From positions 310,001 through 374,000 of the forward strand of contig CAVWQI010000010.1 in assembly GCA_963757185.1 (NCBI GenBank): 64,000 nucleotides of DNA. The letters are read 5' to 3'. Shown piece after piece: positions 26,831 through 36,291 of this stretch (position 1 is the stretch's first letter; the number at the start of each line of letters is the position of its first letter). A program made the position numbers and the translations under genes. Source of the stretch: JAQBQB01 sp963757185. Its GTDB lineage: Bacteria; Gemmatimonadota; Gemmatimonadetes; Gemmatimonadales; Gemmatimonadaceae. Below the pieces are notes generated by a model. It searched no databases. It saw only the letters and a list, made by a program, of their open reading frames with translations, and had not been told where the DNA came from.

Positions 26831-27946
26831 ATGACCCGCCCTCCTCGTGTCGCGGTGAACTATGCCGTCGCCATCCTGGCCCCGGCATTGGCCCTGGTCA
26901 TGTCGTTTCTGTTGCGGCCCTTCGGGACGACGACCTCCGCCATGGTCTTCGTCGGCACAATCGTGATCGTGGCCCGGTTGGGCGGGGCCGGGCCAGCGCT
27001 GCTCTCCGGCGCCATCTCCGTCCCGCTGCTCGACTACTACTTCATCCCGCCGCTTTACGAGTTCGACCTTCTACAGGCTGAACAGGGCGTCAACGCGCTG
27101 GTGTTCGCCCTGGTCGCCCTCATCGTCGGTTCGATGACGGCGCGCTTGCGCGCCGCGGAGCACGCCATGCGCGAGCGTGCCGACGACGAGCACGAGATGC
27201 GGAAGGCCGCCGAGGAGTTGACGCGCGCCCGCGAGCAAGTGCTCGCCGTGGTCGCTCACGACCTGAGAAATCCGCTGAGCACGATTTTGGGCGCCGCCTC
27301 GCTGCTCGAAGACCCCAGGCAAGATCCTCGCGAGGCCAAAGAGGTGCTAGGCTTGGTTCGCCGTGCGGTCGAGCGAATGAATCGGCTCATCGGTGACCTG
27401 CTCGATATCACCCGCCTCGAAGCCGGCCGACTGGTCCTCGAGCAGGAGCCGGTCGCCGTGACGGACCTGTTGTCGCAAACGCGGGAATCGTGGGAGGCCA
27501 CGGCGGCGAGTCGCGATCTCTCGCTCGACGTTGGCCCCGCGCCGGAGGGTCTCGCGGTGTTCGCCGACCGGAGCCGCGTGCTACAGGTCCTGGACAACCT
27601 CGTCGGAAACGCCGTGAAATTCTCGGAAGCCGGCGGGCGAATCACGGTGCGCGCGACCCGGAGCGAAGCTTCGTCCACAGAGGTCAGATTCGCCGTGTCC
27701 GACACGGGGCCCGGGATTCCGCCGGACGTGCTGAAGGAACTGTTCCAGCGTTTCTGGCAGGCGAACGCCGCCGATCGCCGAGGTATCGGACTCGGACTGG
27801 CCATCTGCAAGGGCATCGTCGAGGCCCACGGCGGCCGCATCTGGTGCGAGAGTCAGGTAGGCCATGGCGCGCGATTCACCTTCACGCTGCCCATCTCGCA
27901 TCAGACGGCCGCCGCCCTGCTGCCTCCGATGTCACGCGCCTCCTGA
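26831..27946 (+). CDS. Sensor histidine kinase with DUF4118 membrane domain
   Basis: A 371-residue kinase. Residues 10-105 contain the four-helix DUF4118 sensor domain known from KdpD (LLRPFGTTTSAMVFVGTIVIVARLGG, LDYYFIPPLYEF). A short coiled coil leads to the HisKA box VVAHDLRNPLSTILGAASLL, whose His accepts phosphate, and the HATPase domain follows with N box DNLVGNAVKFS, G1 DTGPGIPP and G2 GIGLGLAICKG. No response-regulator gene is adjacent, so it is an orphan kinase, and its input is unknown. The ATG at 26831 was chosen over a longer upstream reading. Confidence 0.93.
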   Translation: MTRPPRVAVNYAVAILAPALALVMSFLLRPFGTTTSAMVFVGTIVIVARLGGAGPALLSGAISVPLLDYYFIPPLYEFDLLQAEQGVNALVFALVALIVGSMTARLRAAEHAMRERADDEHEMRKAAEELTRAREQVLAVVAHDLRNPLSTILGAASLLEDPRQDPREAKEVLGLVRRAVERMNRLIGDLLDITRLEAGRLVLEQEPVAVTDLLSQTRESWEATAASRDLSLDVGPAPEGLAVFADRSRVLQVLDNLVGNAVKFSEAGGRITVRATRSEASSTEVRFAVSDTGPGIPPDVLKELFQRFWQANAADRRGIGLGLAICKGIVEAHGGRIWCESQVGHGARFTFTLPISHQTAAALLPPMSRAS

Positions 27947-27988
27947 GCGCGACCGAGGAAGACTTGGTCGGCTCAGGAAAACGTGGTC

Positions 27989-30145
27989 TCAGCGGTGTTC
28001 AACCGGGGTACGAAACATCGTGCCTTTCACGTATTTGTCGAACCACGCGCGCTCATTGAGCATTCTATGAACGTTGTTCCACGAGCCGGCGATGCCGTGC
28101 GGCTGGCCGGCGTACTGGATCATCTTGGCCGGGACCCCCTGCTTCTTGATCGCCACGTAAAGCTGCTCGTTCTCCGAGAACGGCACGCGGTGGTCGATCT
28201 CGCCGTTGATGAACAGCGTCGGTGTCTTCACCCGGTTGGCGTACGTGATCGGCGACTGTTTGATCATGATCTCGCGCGCCTTGGGATCCGACGGCGGGCC
28301 GTAGAACTCGGTCTCCTTCGTCCGCGGAATGTCTGAGTTGGCGTAGTCGCTCGTCCAGTTCGCGATCCCCGCGCCAGACGCCGCTGCCGCGAAGCGATCG
28401 GGGTACTGGGTGATCAACCAGTTCGTCATGAAGCCGCCGTACGAATGCCCGATCGACGCCACCTTCTTCGGGTCGATCGCGTAGTGCGCGATCGCGTAGT
28501 CGACGCCGGCCATCACGTCCTGACCATCCTTCGTGCCCCACGCCCCCCACGTGCCCCACAAGAACTTCTCGCCGTAACCCGTCGAGCTGCGGAAGTTCAC
28601 CTCGAGCACGAAGTAGCCGTTGGCGGCGAAATACTGATTCTTGAAATCAAAGCCATACTCGTTGGCCGAGTGCGGGCCGCCGTGGTTGCTGACGATGAGC
28701 GGGTACAAGCCCGCGTTGGCGCGGTAGCCGTACGGGTACAGCAGGAACCCTTCGATCGGGGTGCCGTCGGGGCTCGTGAAGCTGACGCGATCAGCCTTGC
28801 TCAGAGCGACTTCGTGCCTGAAGTCGTCCTGTATGTGCGTGAGCTGAACCTCCCCGCTCCCGTCGAATCGCGAGGCAAAAATCTCCGACGGCGCCTCGAA
28901 CGTGCCGACCTCGTAGGCCATTCTCGTCTGCGCGCGGTCGTAGCTGAACCCGCTCAACCGGCGTTGGCCCGTCGTCACCTGCTCCACCTTCCCGCCGCTC
29001 GCCGGCACGCGGAACAGATGCGTCGTGCCACCGACGCCGCCCGTGAAGTACACGTACTTCCCGTCCCGGCTCCAGAACGGCGCCGACGGTAGATAGTCCC
29101 ACGTCTCCGTGAGATTCACCTCGCGGCCCCCACCCGCCGCAATGAGCACCACGTCGACCGGTCCGCCGTTGTCCATCTTCTTCGCGATCACCCAGTCGGT
29201 CGGCGTCGAGCGCGTCGTGAGAATCCACGCGCCATCGGGCGAATACTGAGCGCCCGCGTACGAGTAGGCCGGGTTCGACGTCAACTTCTTGAGCGCGCCG
29301 TCCGCCGCCACCGTCCACACGTCGCTGCGGCCGTATACCATCTCGTTGCGGTACGTCGAGTCGGCGGCAAACGCGAGCGACGTCCCGGCGGGATTCCAGT
29401 TCACGCCGGCGGGACGAAGCCCGAGATGCGTGAGCTGTCGCTCGGCGCCGCCGCTCGGCGTGATGAAGATCTCTTGCGGAGGGTTCACCTGCGGATCGGC
29501 GCGATTCGCCAGCGGGAACGGCGCCGCGTCGCGCTGGAAATCCATCCAGTCGAACTCGACGCCCTTGAAGCGCTCCTCGTGCCGTTTCGCGAAATCTGAT
29601 TCGTAGACCGCCTCGCGCTTCGGCGGCGGCGTGTCGCGCACGATCGCGCTCATGGTTCCGGCGGAGTTCGGCATCGCGCGCCCGCCTCCTCCACCACCTC
29701 GTCCGCCACGCCCCCCACCCCTTCCCCCACCGGCAGCACCAGCGAGGCCGACCGTGGCGACTTCGGTGACTTCCGTGGGCGTCGCGGGTTGGAGGGCGAA
29801 CGCGCGCCCACCCGCCGAGAAGCGCAGGCGGCCGTCGTCGAGCCACGCGGGCGCCACGGCATTCGCGCCGTCGGCGCTGACGCGGCGCGCCGGCGCCGAC
29901 CCGTCCGACGCCACGAGCCACGCCTCGCTCGTGTTGTCGTTCGTCGTCTCGACGCGCGTGCTGACCGTGAACGCGACCCACTTGCCGTCCGGCGAGAGGT
30001 CCGGATTGCCGACCGTCTTCACACGATAGTAATCCTCGATCGCCAGCGGCCGACCCGTCGGCGACTGTGCGGACACGCCGACCGCCGCGACGAACGAGAG
30101 AGTGAAGGACACGACTCCACGGCGAACGACGCTGGACGCTGACAT
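27989..30145 (-). CDS. Prolyl oligopeptidase-family (S9) peptidase with Gly-rich insert
   Basis: A 718-residue exported peptidase of the dipeptidyl/acylaminoacyl branch: signal peptide (FTLSFVAAVGVSAQ), propeller repeats (PDGKWVAFTVST, PDGAWILTTRS, RDGKYVYFTGG) and a C-terminal hydrolase domain with the catalytic Ser in ASIGHSYGGFMTN, Asp in NGEIDHRVP and His in GQPHGIAG. An Arg/Gly-only stretch (GGGRGGGRGGRGGGGGGR) interrupts the propeller near residue 135 and is probably a disordered loop. The ATG follows a GGGGGGAGGG site. It is convergent with the histidine kinase. Confidence 0.92.
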   Translation of the reverse strand: MSASSVVRRGVVSFTLSFVAAVGVSAQSPTGRPLAIEDYYRVKTVGNPDLSPDGKWVAFTVSTRVETTNDNTSEAWLVASDGSAPARRVSADGANAVAPAWLDDGRLRFSAGGRAFALQPATPTEVTEVATVGLAGAAGGGRGGGRGGRGGGGGGRAMPNSAGTMSAIVRDTPPPKREAVYESDFAKRHEERFKGVEFDWMDFQRDAAPFPLANRADPQVNPPQEIFITPSGGAERQLTHLGLRPAGVNWNPAGTSLAFAADSTYRNEMVYGRSDVWTVAADGALKKLTSNPAYSYAGAQYSPDGAWILTTRSTPTDWVIAKKMDNGGPVDVVLIAAGGGREVNLTETWDYLPSAPFWSRDGKYVYFTGGVGGTTHLFRVPASGGKVEQVTTGQRRLSGFSYDRAQTRMAYEVGTFEAPSEIFASRFDGSGEVQLTHIQDDFRHEVALSKADRVSFTSPDGTPIEGFLLYPYGYRANAGLYPLIVSNHGGPHSANEYGFDFKNQYFAANGYFVLEVNFRSSTGYGEKFLWGTWGAWGTKDGQDVMAGVDYAIAHYAIDPKKVASIGHSYGGFMTNWLITQYPDRFAAAASGAGIANWTSDYANSDIPRTKETEFYGPPSDPKAREIMIKQSPITYANRVKTPTLFINGEIDHRVPFSENEQLYVAIKKQGVPAKMIQYAGQPHGIAGSWNNVHRMLNERAWFDKYVKGTMFRTPVEHR

Positions 30146-30473
30146 CGACCCTCCCCCCGAGTGGGATTCGCTGACCACCGCACGCAGATACTCTGTCGCG
30201 CCCGCGGCGCGTCCACCAGAGGTCGCGCCCCAGGTGGCGACAATACGCGCTGGATCGCTGGAACGGTGAGCGAAAGCCCAAACCCTTGGTGACACGCATC
30301 TCGGCTCCGCTCGACGCAAAGAAAAGCAGACGCGTTCTATGCGCTTAAGCCCGCTAACGCGGTCTCGGCTTTGCGCGTCGCACACCCGTGCCACGCGAAG
30401 CGCCCGACCACCCTCGACGGAGCGTCGTGTGAGAGGCATTCGAGAACTCTCAAATCGCGGAGGAGGCAGGACG
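30146..30473. promoter_or_regulatory. Divergent promoter region
   Basis: These 328 bases separate the divergent S9 peptidase and Ig-like protein genes and must hold both promoters. I saw no gene and no convincing operator. A GGAGGAGGCAGG ribosome site for the Ig-like gene ends the region. Confidence 0.5.
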
Positions 30474-31196
30474 ATGCATCGAGGAATCAGTGTGCCGGGT
30501 GCGTGGTTGGGCGGCGATAGCCGGTGGTCCTTGGCGCTGGCGGCGCTGGCGGTCATCGGGGCCAGCGCGTGCAGCGACAACGACAACACGACGACGGGTC
30601 TGACGGCGACGACCATCACGACGAGCGCGGCGACAAATGCACAGACCGGCGTCGTCGGTACCGCGCTCGCGCAGCCGGTCGCCGTGGTGGTGGCCGATCA
30701 GAACGGCGCGCCGCTCGCCAATGCGACGGTGAATTGGGCGGTCACCGCGGGCGGCGGGACCGTCGCCTCGGCGACGAGCGTCACCGACGCCAACGGCAAC
30801 GCGACCGTCGTCTGGACGCTCGGCACTACCGTCGGAACGGACTCGCTCATGGCGTCGATCGCCGGCGGCGCGGACACCTTCATCACCGCGATAGCGACGG
30901 CCGCCGCGGCGTCAGCCGTGCACGTCACAAGCGCCGATACACTGACCGTCACGGCCGGCACGACGACTGCCCCGCTCGTCGTGAAGGTGGTCGACCAGTT
31001 CGGGAACCCGGTCGTCAGTGCGACGGTGACGTGGGCGGTTACCGGCGGCGGAACACTGAGCGCCACGACGTCGACGACGGACGCGACCGGCTCCACGCAA
31101 GTAACTCTGGCGACGGCCGCGGCTCCGGGGAGCTACACGGTGACCGCGACGTCCGGTGCCCTCACTCCCGTCACCTTCACGATCACGGCGAACTAG
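30474..31196 (+). CDS. Lipoprotein with bacterial Ig-like (Big_1) domains
   Basis: A 240-residue exported protein. The signal peptide ends in AVIGASACSDN, a probable lipobox. Two Big_1/invasin-like Ig repeats follow, each with the QxGxP(L/V)xxAxVxW pattern: VADQNGAPLANATVNWAVT and VVDQFGNPVVSATVTWAVT, about 98 residues apart. The protein is almost free of charged residues and rich in Ala, Thr and Val. It probably lies on the cell surface with a binding or structural role. The start is set by a strong GGAGGAGG site. Confidence 0.85.
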   Translation: MHRGISVPGAWLGGDSRWSLALAALAVIGASACSDNDNTTTGLTATTITTSAATNAQTGVVGTALAQPVAVVVADQNGAPLANATVNWAVTAGGGTVASATSVTDANGNATVVWTLGTTVGTDSLMASIAGGADTFITAIATAAAASAVHVTSADTLTVTAGTTTAPLVVKVVDQFGNPVVSATVTWAVTGGGTLSATTSTTDATGSTQVTLATAAAPGSYTVTATSGALTPVTFTITAN

Positions 31197-31264
31197 CGGA
31201 CAAGTTCCCGAAAGGAGCACAGGGTGCGGGGTGCGGCGAAGTGCCGCGCCTCGCGCCCCGCTGT

Positions 31265-31915
31265 TCATTCCCGCTCCTTGTACCACTCGAAGCGGTAGGC
31301 AACGGCCGCCCCCTTGTCGCCTTCGTACGCCAGCCGCGCGGTGAGGAACGTGAACGGCTCCGTGAACCGTGACATCCGCAGCGGGCCCGCATCGAGCGGA
31401 TCGAAGCCGACATCGCGAATGAGTTGGGCGACGACGTTCTTCGCCGCGGCGTTGTCGCCGCAATAGAACAGGCTCGGCCGAGTGCCGCTCTTCGCCGTTT
31501 CGAAAACGCTGAAGAACACCTCGCTCGGTACCGTGCCGAACGCGGACACGACGTGAGCGTCCGGCACCTTCTTCGCCAACTCTTCAGCGCCTGACGAAGT
31601 GTGTGCGACGACGAGCTCGGTGTCGTCTGGGTTCATCGGCATCGAGCAGGTAATGATCACCTTTCCCGACACATCGCCCGCTTGGCTCAACACGTCGTCG
31701 ACGCGCGACCAGTGCACCGCGAGCAGCACCGCGTCCGCGCCGCGCGCCGCTTCCGCGGGCGTGCCGGCACGAGCCACGCCACCCGAGTCGCGCGCCAATC
31801 GGTCGAGCTTCTCCTGCTCTCGCGCATAGCTGAACACCACGTCGTGCCCCGCGCGGACCCAGATCGTGCCGAGCTTCCCGCCCATCAATCCCGAGCCGAG
31901 GACGCCTATGCGCAT
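31265..31915 (-). CDS. NADPH-dependent F420 reductase-like / NADP-binding oxidoreductase
   Basis: A 216-residue Rossmann-fold protein with an N-terminal MRIGVLGSGLMGGKLG dinucleotide motif and the 6-phosphogluconate-dehydrogenase-like arrangement of F420-dependent NADP reductases and related F420_oxidored proteins: VLLAVHWSRVDDVL, then VIITCSMPMN and VVSAFGTVPSEV. Whether it uses F420 cannot be seen; no F420 biosynthesis genes are in the window, so a simple NADP-linked imine or ketone reductase is equally possible. The ATG at 31915 is set by the glycine motif. A second relative is at 38634. Confidence 0.85.
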   Translation of the reverse strand: MRIGVLGSGLMGGKLGTIWVRAGHDVVFSYAREQEKLDRLARDSGGVARAGTPAEAARGADAVLLAVHWSRVDDVLSQAGDVSGKVIITCSMPMNPDDTELVVAHTSSGAEELAKKVPDAHVVSAFGTVPSEVFFSVFETAKSGTRPSLFYCGDNAAAKNVVAQLIRDVGFDPLDAGPLRMSRFTEPFTFLTARLAYEGDKGAAVAYRFEWYKERE

Positions 31916-31931
31916 GCGAGTGGGCTCGAGG

Positions 31932-32993
31932 TTAACGCCGAGAACGCCGCACCAGGTCGTCCACCGCGCTGTCGAGCGATCTGCTGCCGGCAAGGTACGG
32001 CTTCCAAGCGCCGTTCAGGATCTCGTCGAGCCTCTTGGTTTCGCTGTTCCGCGACCAGATGCCGAACCGTTCGGCATAGGGAATGTGCGCGGGAATCAGT
32101 CCCGACAGGATCTCGCCCGTCGTGTAGAAGAGGAGCACGTGGCTCAGCTCGGATTGAAGCGCAATCCCGCGCTTGGCCGCGTCGGCCGCCATCAACGAGT
32201 CGACGGGTTGGAGTAGCTCTCCGGCGTGCGCGCTCTCGTGCAGGATCGTCTCGAGCGCATACATCTCCTGATTCCCGATCGCGTTGGTGGAGATGGTGAC
32301 CCGCGGCCCCGCGACCGTCGTCGTGTACGCGCCGAACCACGAGGCGTAGGTGGTCGCATAGATGCTGATCGGCACGGACGGCCACGGCCGTGCGAGGTCG
32401 CGTTGGAGTTGGGGGAAGACGCATCCGCCGTAACGATCGACGAGCCCACGCGACGCCACGATCCAATCCTTGTTGTGCGCGTCGTGGATCGGCCACCAAA
32501 CGGCCCGGTAGATCGGAGCGACCTCCCTGAGCACCGCGTCCAGCGCCGGGTCCAGGTCGGCCGCTTCGAGCGATTCCTCCGGCGAGGCGGCGAGACGGTC
32601 GTTGACGCGCGCCACGACGCTGTCGGCGCCCTCCATCCGATCCGTGAGAACGTGCGCCACGTAGTAGCTCAGCGCGTTGTTCCACGCCCGTCGCTCGGCT
32701 GGATTCAGCGCGCGGAGGCCCATCGTGTCCGCCCGGATATTGCCGCGCGCGCCCTGCCCGTCGTCGTCGATCCGTTCGCGCCGCTTGGCTTCCTTGTTCA
32801 GGAAGTTGTGGAGGTTGAGCCAGAAGGCGCTCTGGAATTGCAGCCGAGGTTCGACCATCGGCGGGCATTGCGCCACGGGGACCGCGCGCATCGGATCGAG
32901 CCCCAATGGGCGCGGCGCCCCGCAGCCGGCGACAAGCGCGGCCGCGAGGAGTCTTCCGCAACTCGCGGGCGTGGTGGGTACGCGTCGACGCAT
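31932..32993 (-). CDS. Lipoprotein with HExxH zinc-protease motif
   Basis: A 353-residue protein with a lipoprotein signal (RLLAAALVAGCGAP). The sequence ETILHESAHAGELL near residue 245 is an HExxH metalloprotease motif, with SELSHVLLFYTTGEIL about 40 residues later supplying a possible third ligand (Glu). The N-terminal region, about residues 50-190, is helical. No specific peptidase family was recognised. It may be a membrane-anchored zinc peptidase acting on the envelope. It lies 16 bases upstream of the F420-like reductase gene. Confidence 0.7.
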   Translation of the reverse strand: MRRRVPTTPASCGRLLAAALVAGCGAPRPLGLDPMRAVPVAQCPPMVEPRLQFQSAFWLNLHNFLNKEAKRRERIDDDGQGARGNIRADTMGLRALNPAERRAWNNALSYYVAHVLTDRMEGADSVVARVNDRLAASPEESLEAADLDPALDAVLREVAPIYRAVWWPIHDAHNKDWIVASRGLVDRYGGCVFPQLQRDLARPWPSVPISIYATTYASWFGAYTTTVAGPRVTISTNAIGNQEMYALETILHESAHAGELLQPVDSLMAADAAKRGIALQSELSHVLLFYTTGEILSGLIPAHIPYAERFGIWSRNSETKRLDEILNGAWKPYLAGSRSLDSAVDDLVRRSRR

Positions 32994-33136
32994 GCTCCAC
33001 GCAAACACTGCACTGAATTGCGCGCAACCAGAGCGCCGGCGGCTGAGTCGAAAACACGAGATCCTTACGTCTGCCGGGTCCACCGGTCCACCGGCCCCCC
33101 CTCGAACCCTTTCTTCCTTTTGGTTATCTAAAGGGC

Positions 33137-33493
33137 ATGCCCAACGACCGCCTCGGCCCCCGCGCCGAAGTTCTCAGGGGAACGCTCGAGATGCTCGCTC
33201 TCAAGCTCCTGAGCCAACAACCCATGCACGGATGGGGGCTGTCGCTCAGGTTGCGCGAGATCTCGGACGACGTGTTCGACGTCAACCAGGGCTCGCTCTA
33301 TCCCGCGCTGCAGGCGATGCTGCGCCGCGGATGGATCCGCGCCGAATGGCGCGCCAGCGAGAATAATCGCCGCGCACGCTATTACCACATAACCACAGCA
33401 GGGCGCAGACAGCTCGGGACAGAGCTCGCGGAATGGAACCGCGCGTCGGCGGCCGTCAACCGCGTGCTCCAACACGCTCTTGCAGGAGCCTGA
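33137..33493 (+). CDS. PadR-family transcriptional regulator
   Basis: A 118-residue PadR winged-helix protein with LRGTLEMLALKLLSQQP, MHGWGLSLRL, the recognition segment NQGSLYPALQAMLRRGWI and the wing ENNRRARYYHITTAGRRQ. It is one base before the permease gene start at 33495, so the two are surely one transcript and probably coupled. Repression of the pair by this PadR is the likely control. Confidence 0.93.
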   Translation: MPNDRLGPRAEVLRGTLEMLALKLLSQQPMHGWGLSLRLREISDDVFDVNQGSLYPALQAMLRRGWIRAEWRASENNRRARYYHITTAGRRQLGTELAEWNRASAAVNRVLQHALAGA

Positions 33494-33494
33494 C

Positions 33495-36185
33495 ATGGCT
33501 TGGTACCACGAAATCGCCTCGTCGCTCGCGTCGCTGGTCCGCCGACGGCACCGGGACTCGGAGATGGACGAAGAGATGCGCTTCCATCTCGAGATGGAGG
33601 CGGGGCGTCGCACCGGCGAGGGCCTGTCAGAGCGCGAGGCGAACCTGCGCGCGCGCCGAGATTTCGGCGGCGTCGAGCGACACAAGGACGACGCGCGCGA
33701 CGAACGCGGCACGAGCGGCTTCTTCGACGCATGGAGCGACGTGCGTTTCGCTCTCCGCTCGCTGCGTCATCGGCCAGGCCTCACCTCGGCCGCGACGCTG
33801 ACTCTCGCACTGGGCATTGGCGCGACGAGCGCCGTGTTCGGCGTCGTGAAGCACGTGCTGCTCGCGCCGCTCCCGTACGCTCAGCCCGACCGGGTCGTCG
33901 CCGTCTGGAGCGCATGGAAAGGCTTCGACCACACGTGGCTTTCATATGATGAGTGGGAGGGCTGGAAGGCGAGGGTCGGCGCGTTTTCCGACATCGGCAT
34001 CTATACCGACGGCGCCGCGACCGTCGATGGGGACACACCAGAACGCGTGCGATCGGCGAGCGTTCAGGCCAACGTCCTCCCCATCCTCGGCGTCGGCCCT
34101 GAGCGCGGCCGAGGCTTCTCGGCCGACGAAGATCGTCCGGGAGGCGCGCGCGTCGCGGTACTGAGCCACGAACTGTGGGACAGGCGCTTCGGCGCAGATC
34201 CGTCGGTCGTCGGCCGGCAGATTCAAATCTCCGGCAGCGCGACGACGATCGTCGGCGTGATGCCGGCTGGATTCCGCATGCCGCTCGACTACGCGGCCGG
34301 CGAGCGCACCGACGTCTGGTTTCCGCTCGCGACCGACGCCGCGAATGAGGGCGCGGTTCCCGGCCCGGCGTTTCCGAAGGGTGGCGCGAGTCACGGCTTC
34401 TACGGCGTCGCGCGACTCGCCCCCGGCGCGACGGCCGCGACGGCGAACACACAGCTGCGCGGGATCGTGGCCGAGCTCGAGCAGTTCGGCTATATGGCGA
34501 AGGTCGATTTTCACGCATTCGTCGTTCCGATGGATGAACAGATCACCGGGCGCGTGAAGCCCGTGCTCCTCGTCGTGTTCGGCGCGGTTGTGCTCGTGTT
34601 GCTCATCGCCTGTGCGAACGTCGCCGGTTTGCTGCTCGTGCGCGGCGAGGCGCGCCGGCGCGAGCTGGCGGTGCGGGTCGCGCTGGGAGCTGGAGACAAG
34701 CGTCTCGCGCGATTGCTCATCACCGAGAGCGCGGTGCTCGCGACTTTCGGCGCCGCGGCGGGCATCGCCCTAGCCATGCTCACCGTCCGTCTGCTCCGCG
34801 CCAACGCGCCGCCGGGATTGCCCCGTCTCGCGGAGACCTCTATCGACTGGAGCGTGCTCGCGTTCGCGCTCGCGGTCGCGTGCGTCACCGCGCTGCTCAC
34901 GGGAATTCTTCCGCTCGCTCACGCCCGCCGCCTCGCTCCCGCCGGTGAGCTTCGCGAAGGCGGACGCGGCGCGACAACCGGACGCGCTCGGCTGCGCTGG
35001 CGTCAGACGCTCGTCGCGGCCGAGATCGCGCTGGCGGTCGTCCTCGTCGCCGGCGCCGGGCTCATGATCCGCACGGTCAGCAACCTATTGTCGATCGATC
35101 CCGGATTCCGCGCCGACGGCGTGCTCACGATGCGCGTTTCGACACCGTCGATCTGGTATCCGGACTCGCTGCGCGTCGTCGCGTTCTGGGACGACGTGCA
35201 GCGCCGAGTGTCGGCCCTTCCCGGCGTGAGGCGAGTCGCCGCGGTGCGGTTGCTGCCGCTCGCGACGGAGATGGGCGACTGGGGGATGACGATCGACGGC
35301 TATACGCCGCCGCCGAATCAGGGCGCGCCAGGCGACTGGCAGGTCGTGACGCCAGGCTATTTCGAGACGATGGGGCTCACGCTGCGCGAGGGACGCGCGT
35401 TCACCACGGGCGACGACATGGGTGCGCCGCTCGCGATGATCGTCAACCGCGCGTTCGAGCAACAGTATTTCGCCGGACGCCACGCCCTCGGCGGGCGCGT
35501 GCGGATCAACTCGCGCGATACCACACGCTGGTACACGGTCGTCGGCGTGACGAACGACGTGCACCACAACACGCTCGTGGGAACGGTCAAGCCGCAGTTC
35601 TACGCCACGCTGGCGCAGTTCGCGTCCGCGCCGGGCAGCACGCGCCGGTCGATGAGCCTCGTGGTTCGGACCGACGGCGATCCAAGAGCTCTCATCGCCT
35701 CCGTCCGCGCCGCCGTTCGCGCGGCCGATCCCCGACTGGCGGTGTCCGAGGTGCGGACGATGCGCGACATCGTCGACGCGGCAATCGGCGGCCAGCGGTT
35801 CGCGATGCAGACGCTCGGCGTTTTCGGCCTCGTCGCTCTGCTCCTCTCCGCGATCGGGATCTTCGGCATCGTGTCCCAAGTGGTGGCCTCGCGCTTTCAC
35901 GAATTCGGAATTCGCGCCGCGCTGGGCGCCACGCCGAACGATCTGATGGCGATCGGCCTTCGCTCCGGCCTGCGACAGGCGATGACGGGCCTCGCGATCG
36001 GCGTCGTATCCGCGCTGCTCCTGACGCGCGTGCTACGCACGCTCCTTCAGGGCGTGTCGCCGAGCGATCCGCTGACTTTCGTTGCCGTGGTGGCGGTCAC
36101 CGGGGTCGTCGCGGTGTTGGCCAGTCTCGCGCCGGCGATAAGGGCGGCGAGGATCGATCCGAATACGGCGCTTCGAGCGGACTAG
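33495..36185 (+). CDS. ADOP-family ABC transporter permease
   Basis: An 896-residue duplicated orphan permease. The cytoplasmic N-terminus (EMDEEMRFHLEMEAGRRTGEG, EREANLRARRDFGGVE) is the strongest match to the family extension among the four copies. It is followed by LTSAATLTLALGIGATSAVF, a MacB-like domain, an FtsX block (LLVVFGAVVLVLLIACANVA), and the second half ending in ARIDPNTALRAD. The ATG was chosen over the in-frame GTG/other starts upstream because those overlap the PadR stop. No ATPase gene is adjacent. Confidence 0.93.
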   Translation: MAWYHEIASSLASLVRRRHRDSEMDEEMRFHLEMEAGRRTGEGLSEREANLRARRDFGGVERHKDDARDERGTSGFFDAWSDVRFALRSLRHRPGLTSAATLTLALGIGATSAVFGVVKHVLLAPLPYAQPDRVVAVWSAWKGFDHTWLSYDEWEGWKARVGAFSDIGIYTDGAATVDGDTPERVRSASVQANVLPILGVGPERGRGFSADEDRPGGARVAVLSHELWDRRFGADPSVVGRQIQISGSATTIVGVMPAGFRMPLDYAAGERTDVWFPLATDAANEGAVPGPAFPKGGASHGFYGVARLAPGATAATANTQLRGIVAELEQFGYMAKVDFHAFVVPMDEQITGRVKPVLLVVFGAVVLVLLIACANVAGLLLVRGEARRRELAVRVALGAGDKRLARLLITESAVLATFGAAAGIALAMLTVRLLRANAPPGLPRLAETSIDWSVLAFALAVACVTALLTGILPLAHARRLAPAGELREGGRGATTGRARLRWRQTLVAAEIALAVVLVAGAGLMIRTVSNLLSIDPGFRADGVLTMRVSTPSIWYPDSLRVVAFWDDVQRRVSALPGVRRVAAVRLLPLATEMGDWGMTIDGYTPPPNQGAPGDWQVVTPGYFETMGLTLREGRAFTTGDDMGAPLAMIVNRAFEQQYFAGRHALGGRVRINSRDTTRWYTVVGVTNDVHHNTLVGTVKPQFYATLAQFASAPGSTRRSMSLVVRTDGDPRALIASVRAAVRAADPRLAVSEVRTMRDIVDAAIGGQRFAMQTLGVFGLVALLLSAIGIFGIVSQVVASRFHEFGIRAALGATPNDLMAIGLRSGLRQAMTGLAIGVVSALLLTRVLRTLLQGVSPSDPLTFVAVVAVTGVVAVLASLAPAIRAARIDPNTALRAD

Positions 36186-36197
36186 GGAGGGATGCGG

Positions 36198-36280
36198 GAC
36201 AGCTAGACAGCTAGACAGCTAGACAGCTAGACAGCTGTCCGGCTGTAGAGCTGTCTGGCTGTCGAGCCGTCCAGCAAGCC
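36198..36280. repeat. Two-arm 8-nt tandem repeat between convergent genes
   Basis: GACAGCTA repeats exactly four times (36198-36229) plus a partial fifth unit, and is followed by a diverged inverse-complement arm made of 8-base units like GAGCTGTC, TGGCTGTC and GAGCCGTC up to about 36280. The arms can fold back on each other. It lies between the convergent permease and L,D-transpeptidase genes and may act as a bidirectional terminator or be a hypervariable repeat. Confidence 0.8.
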
Positions 36281-36291
36281 TCTCGCTCGAC

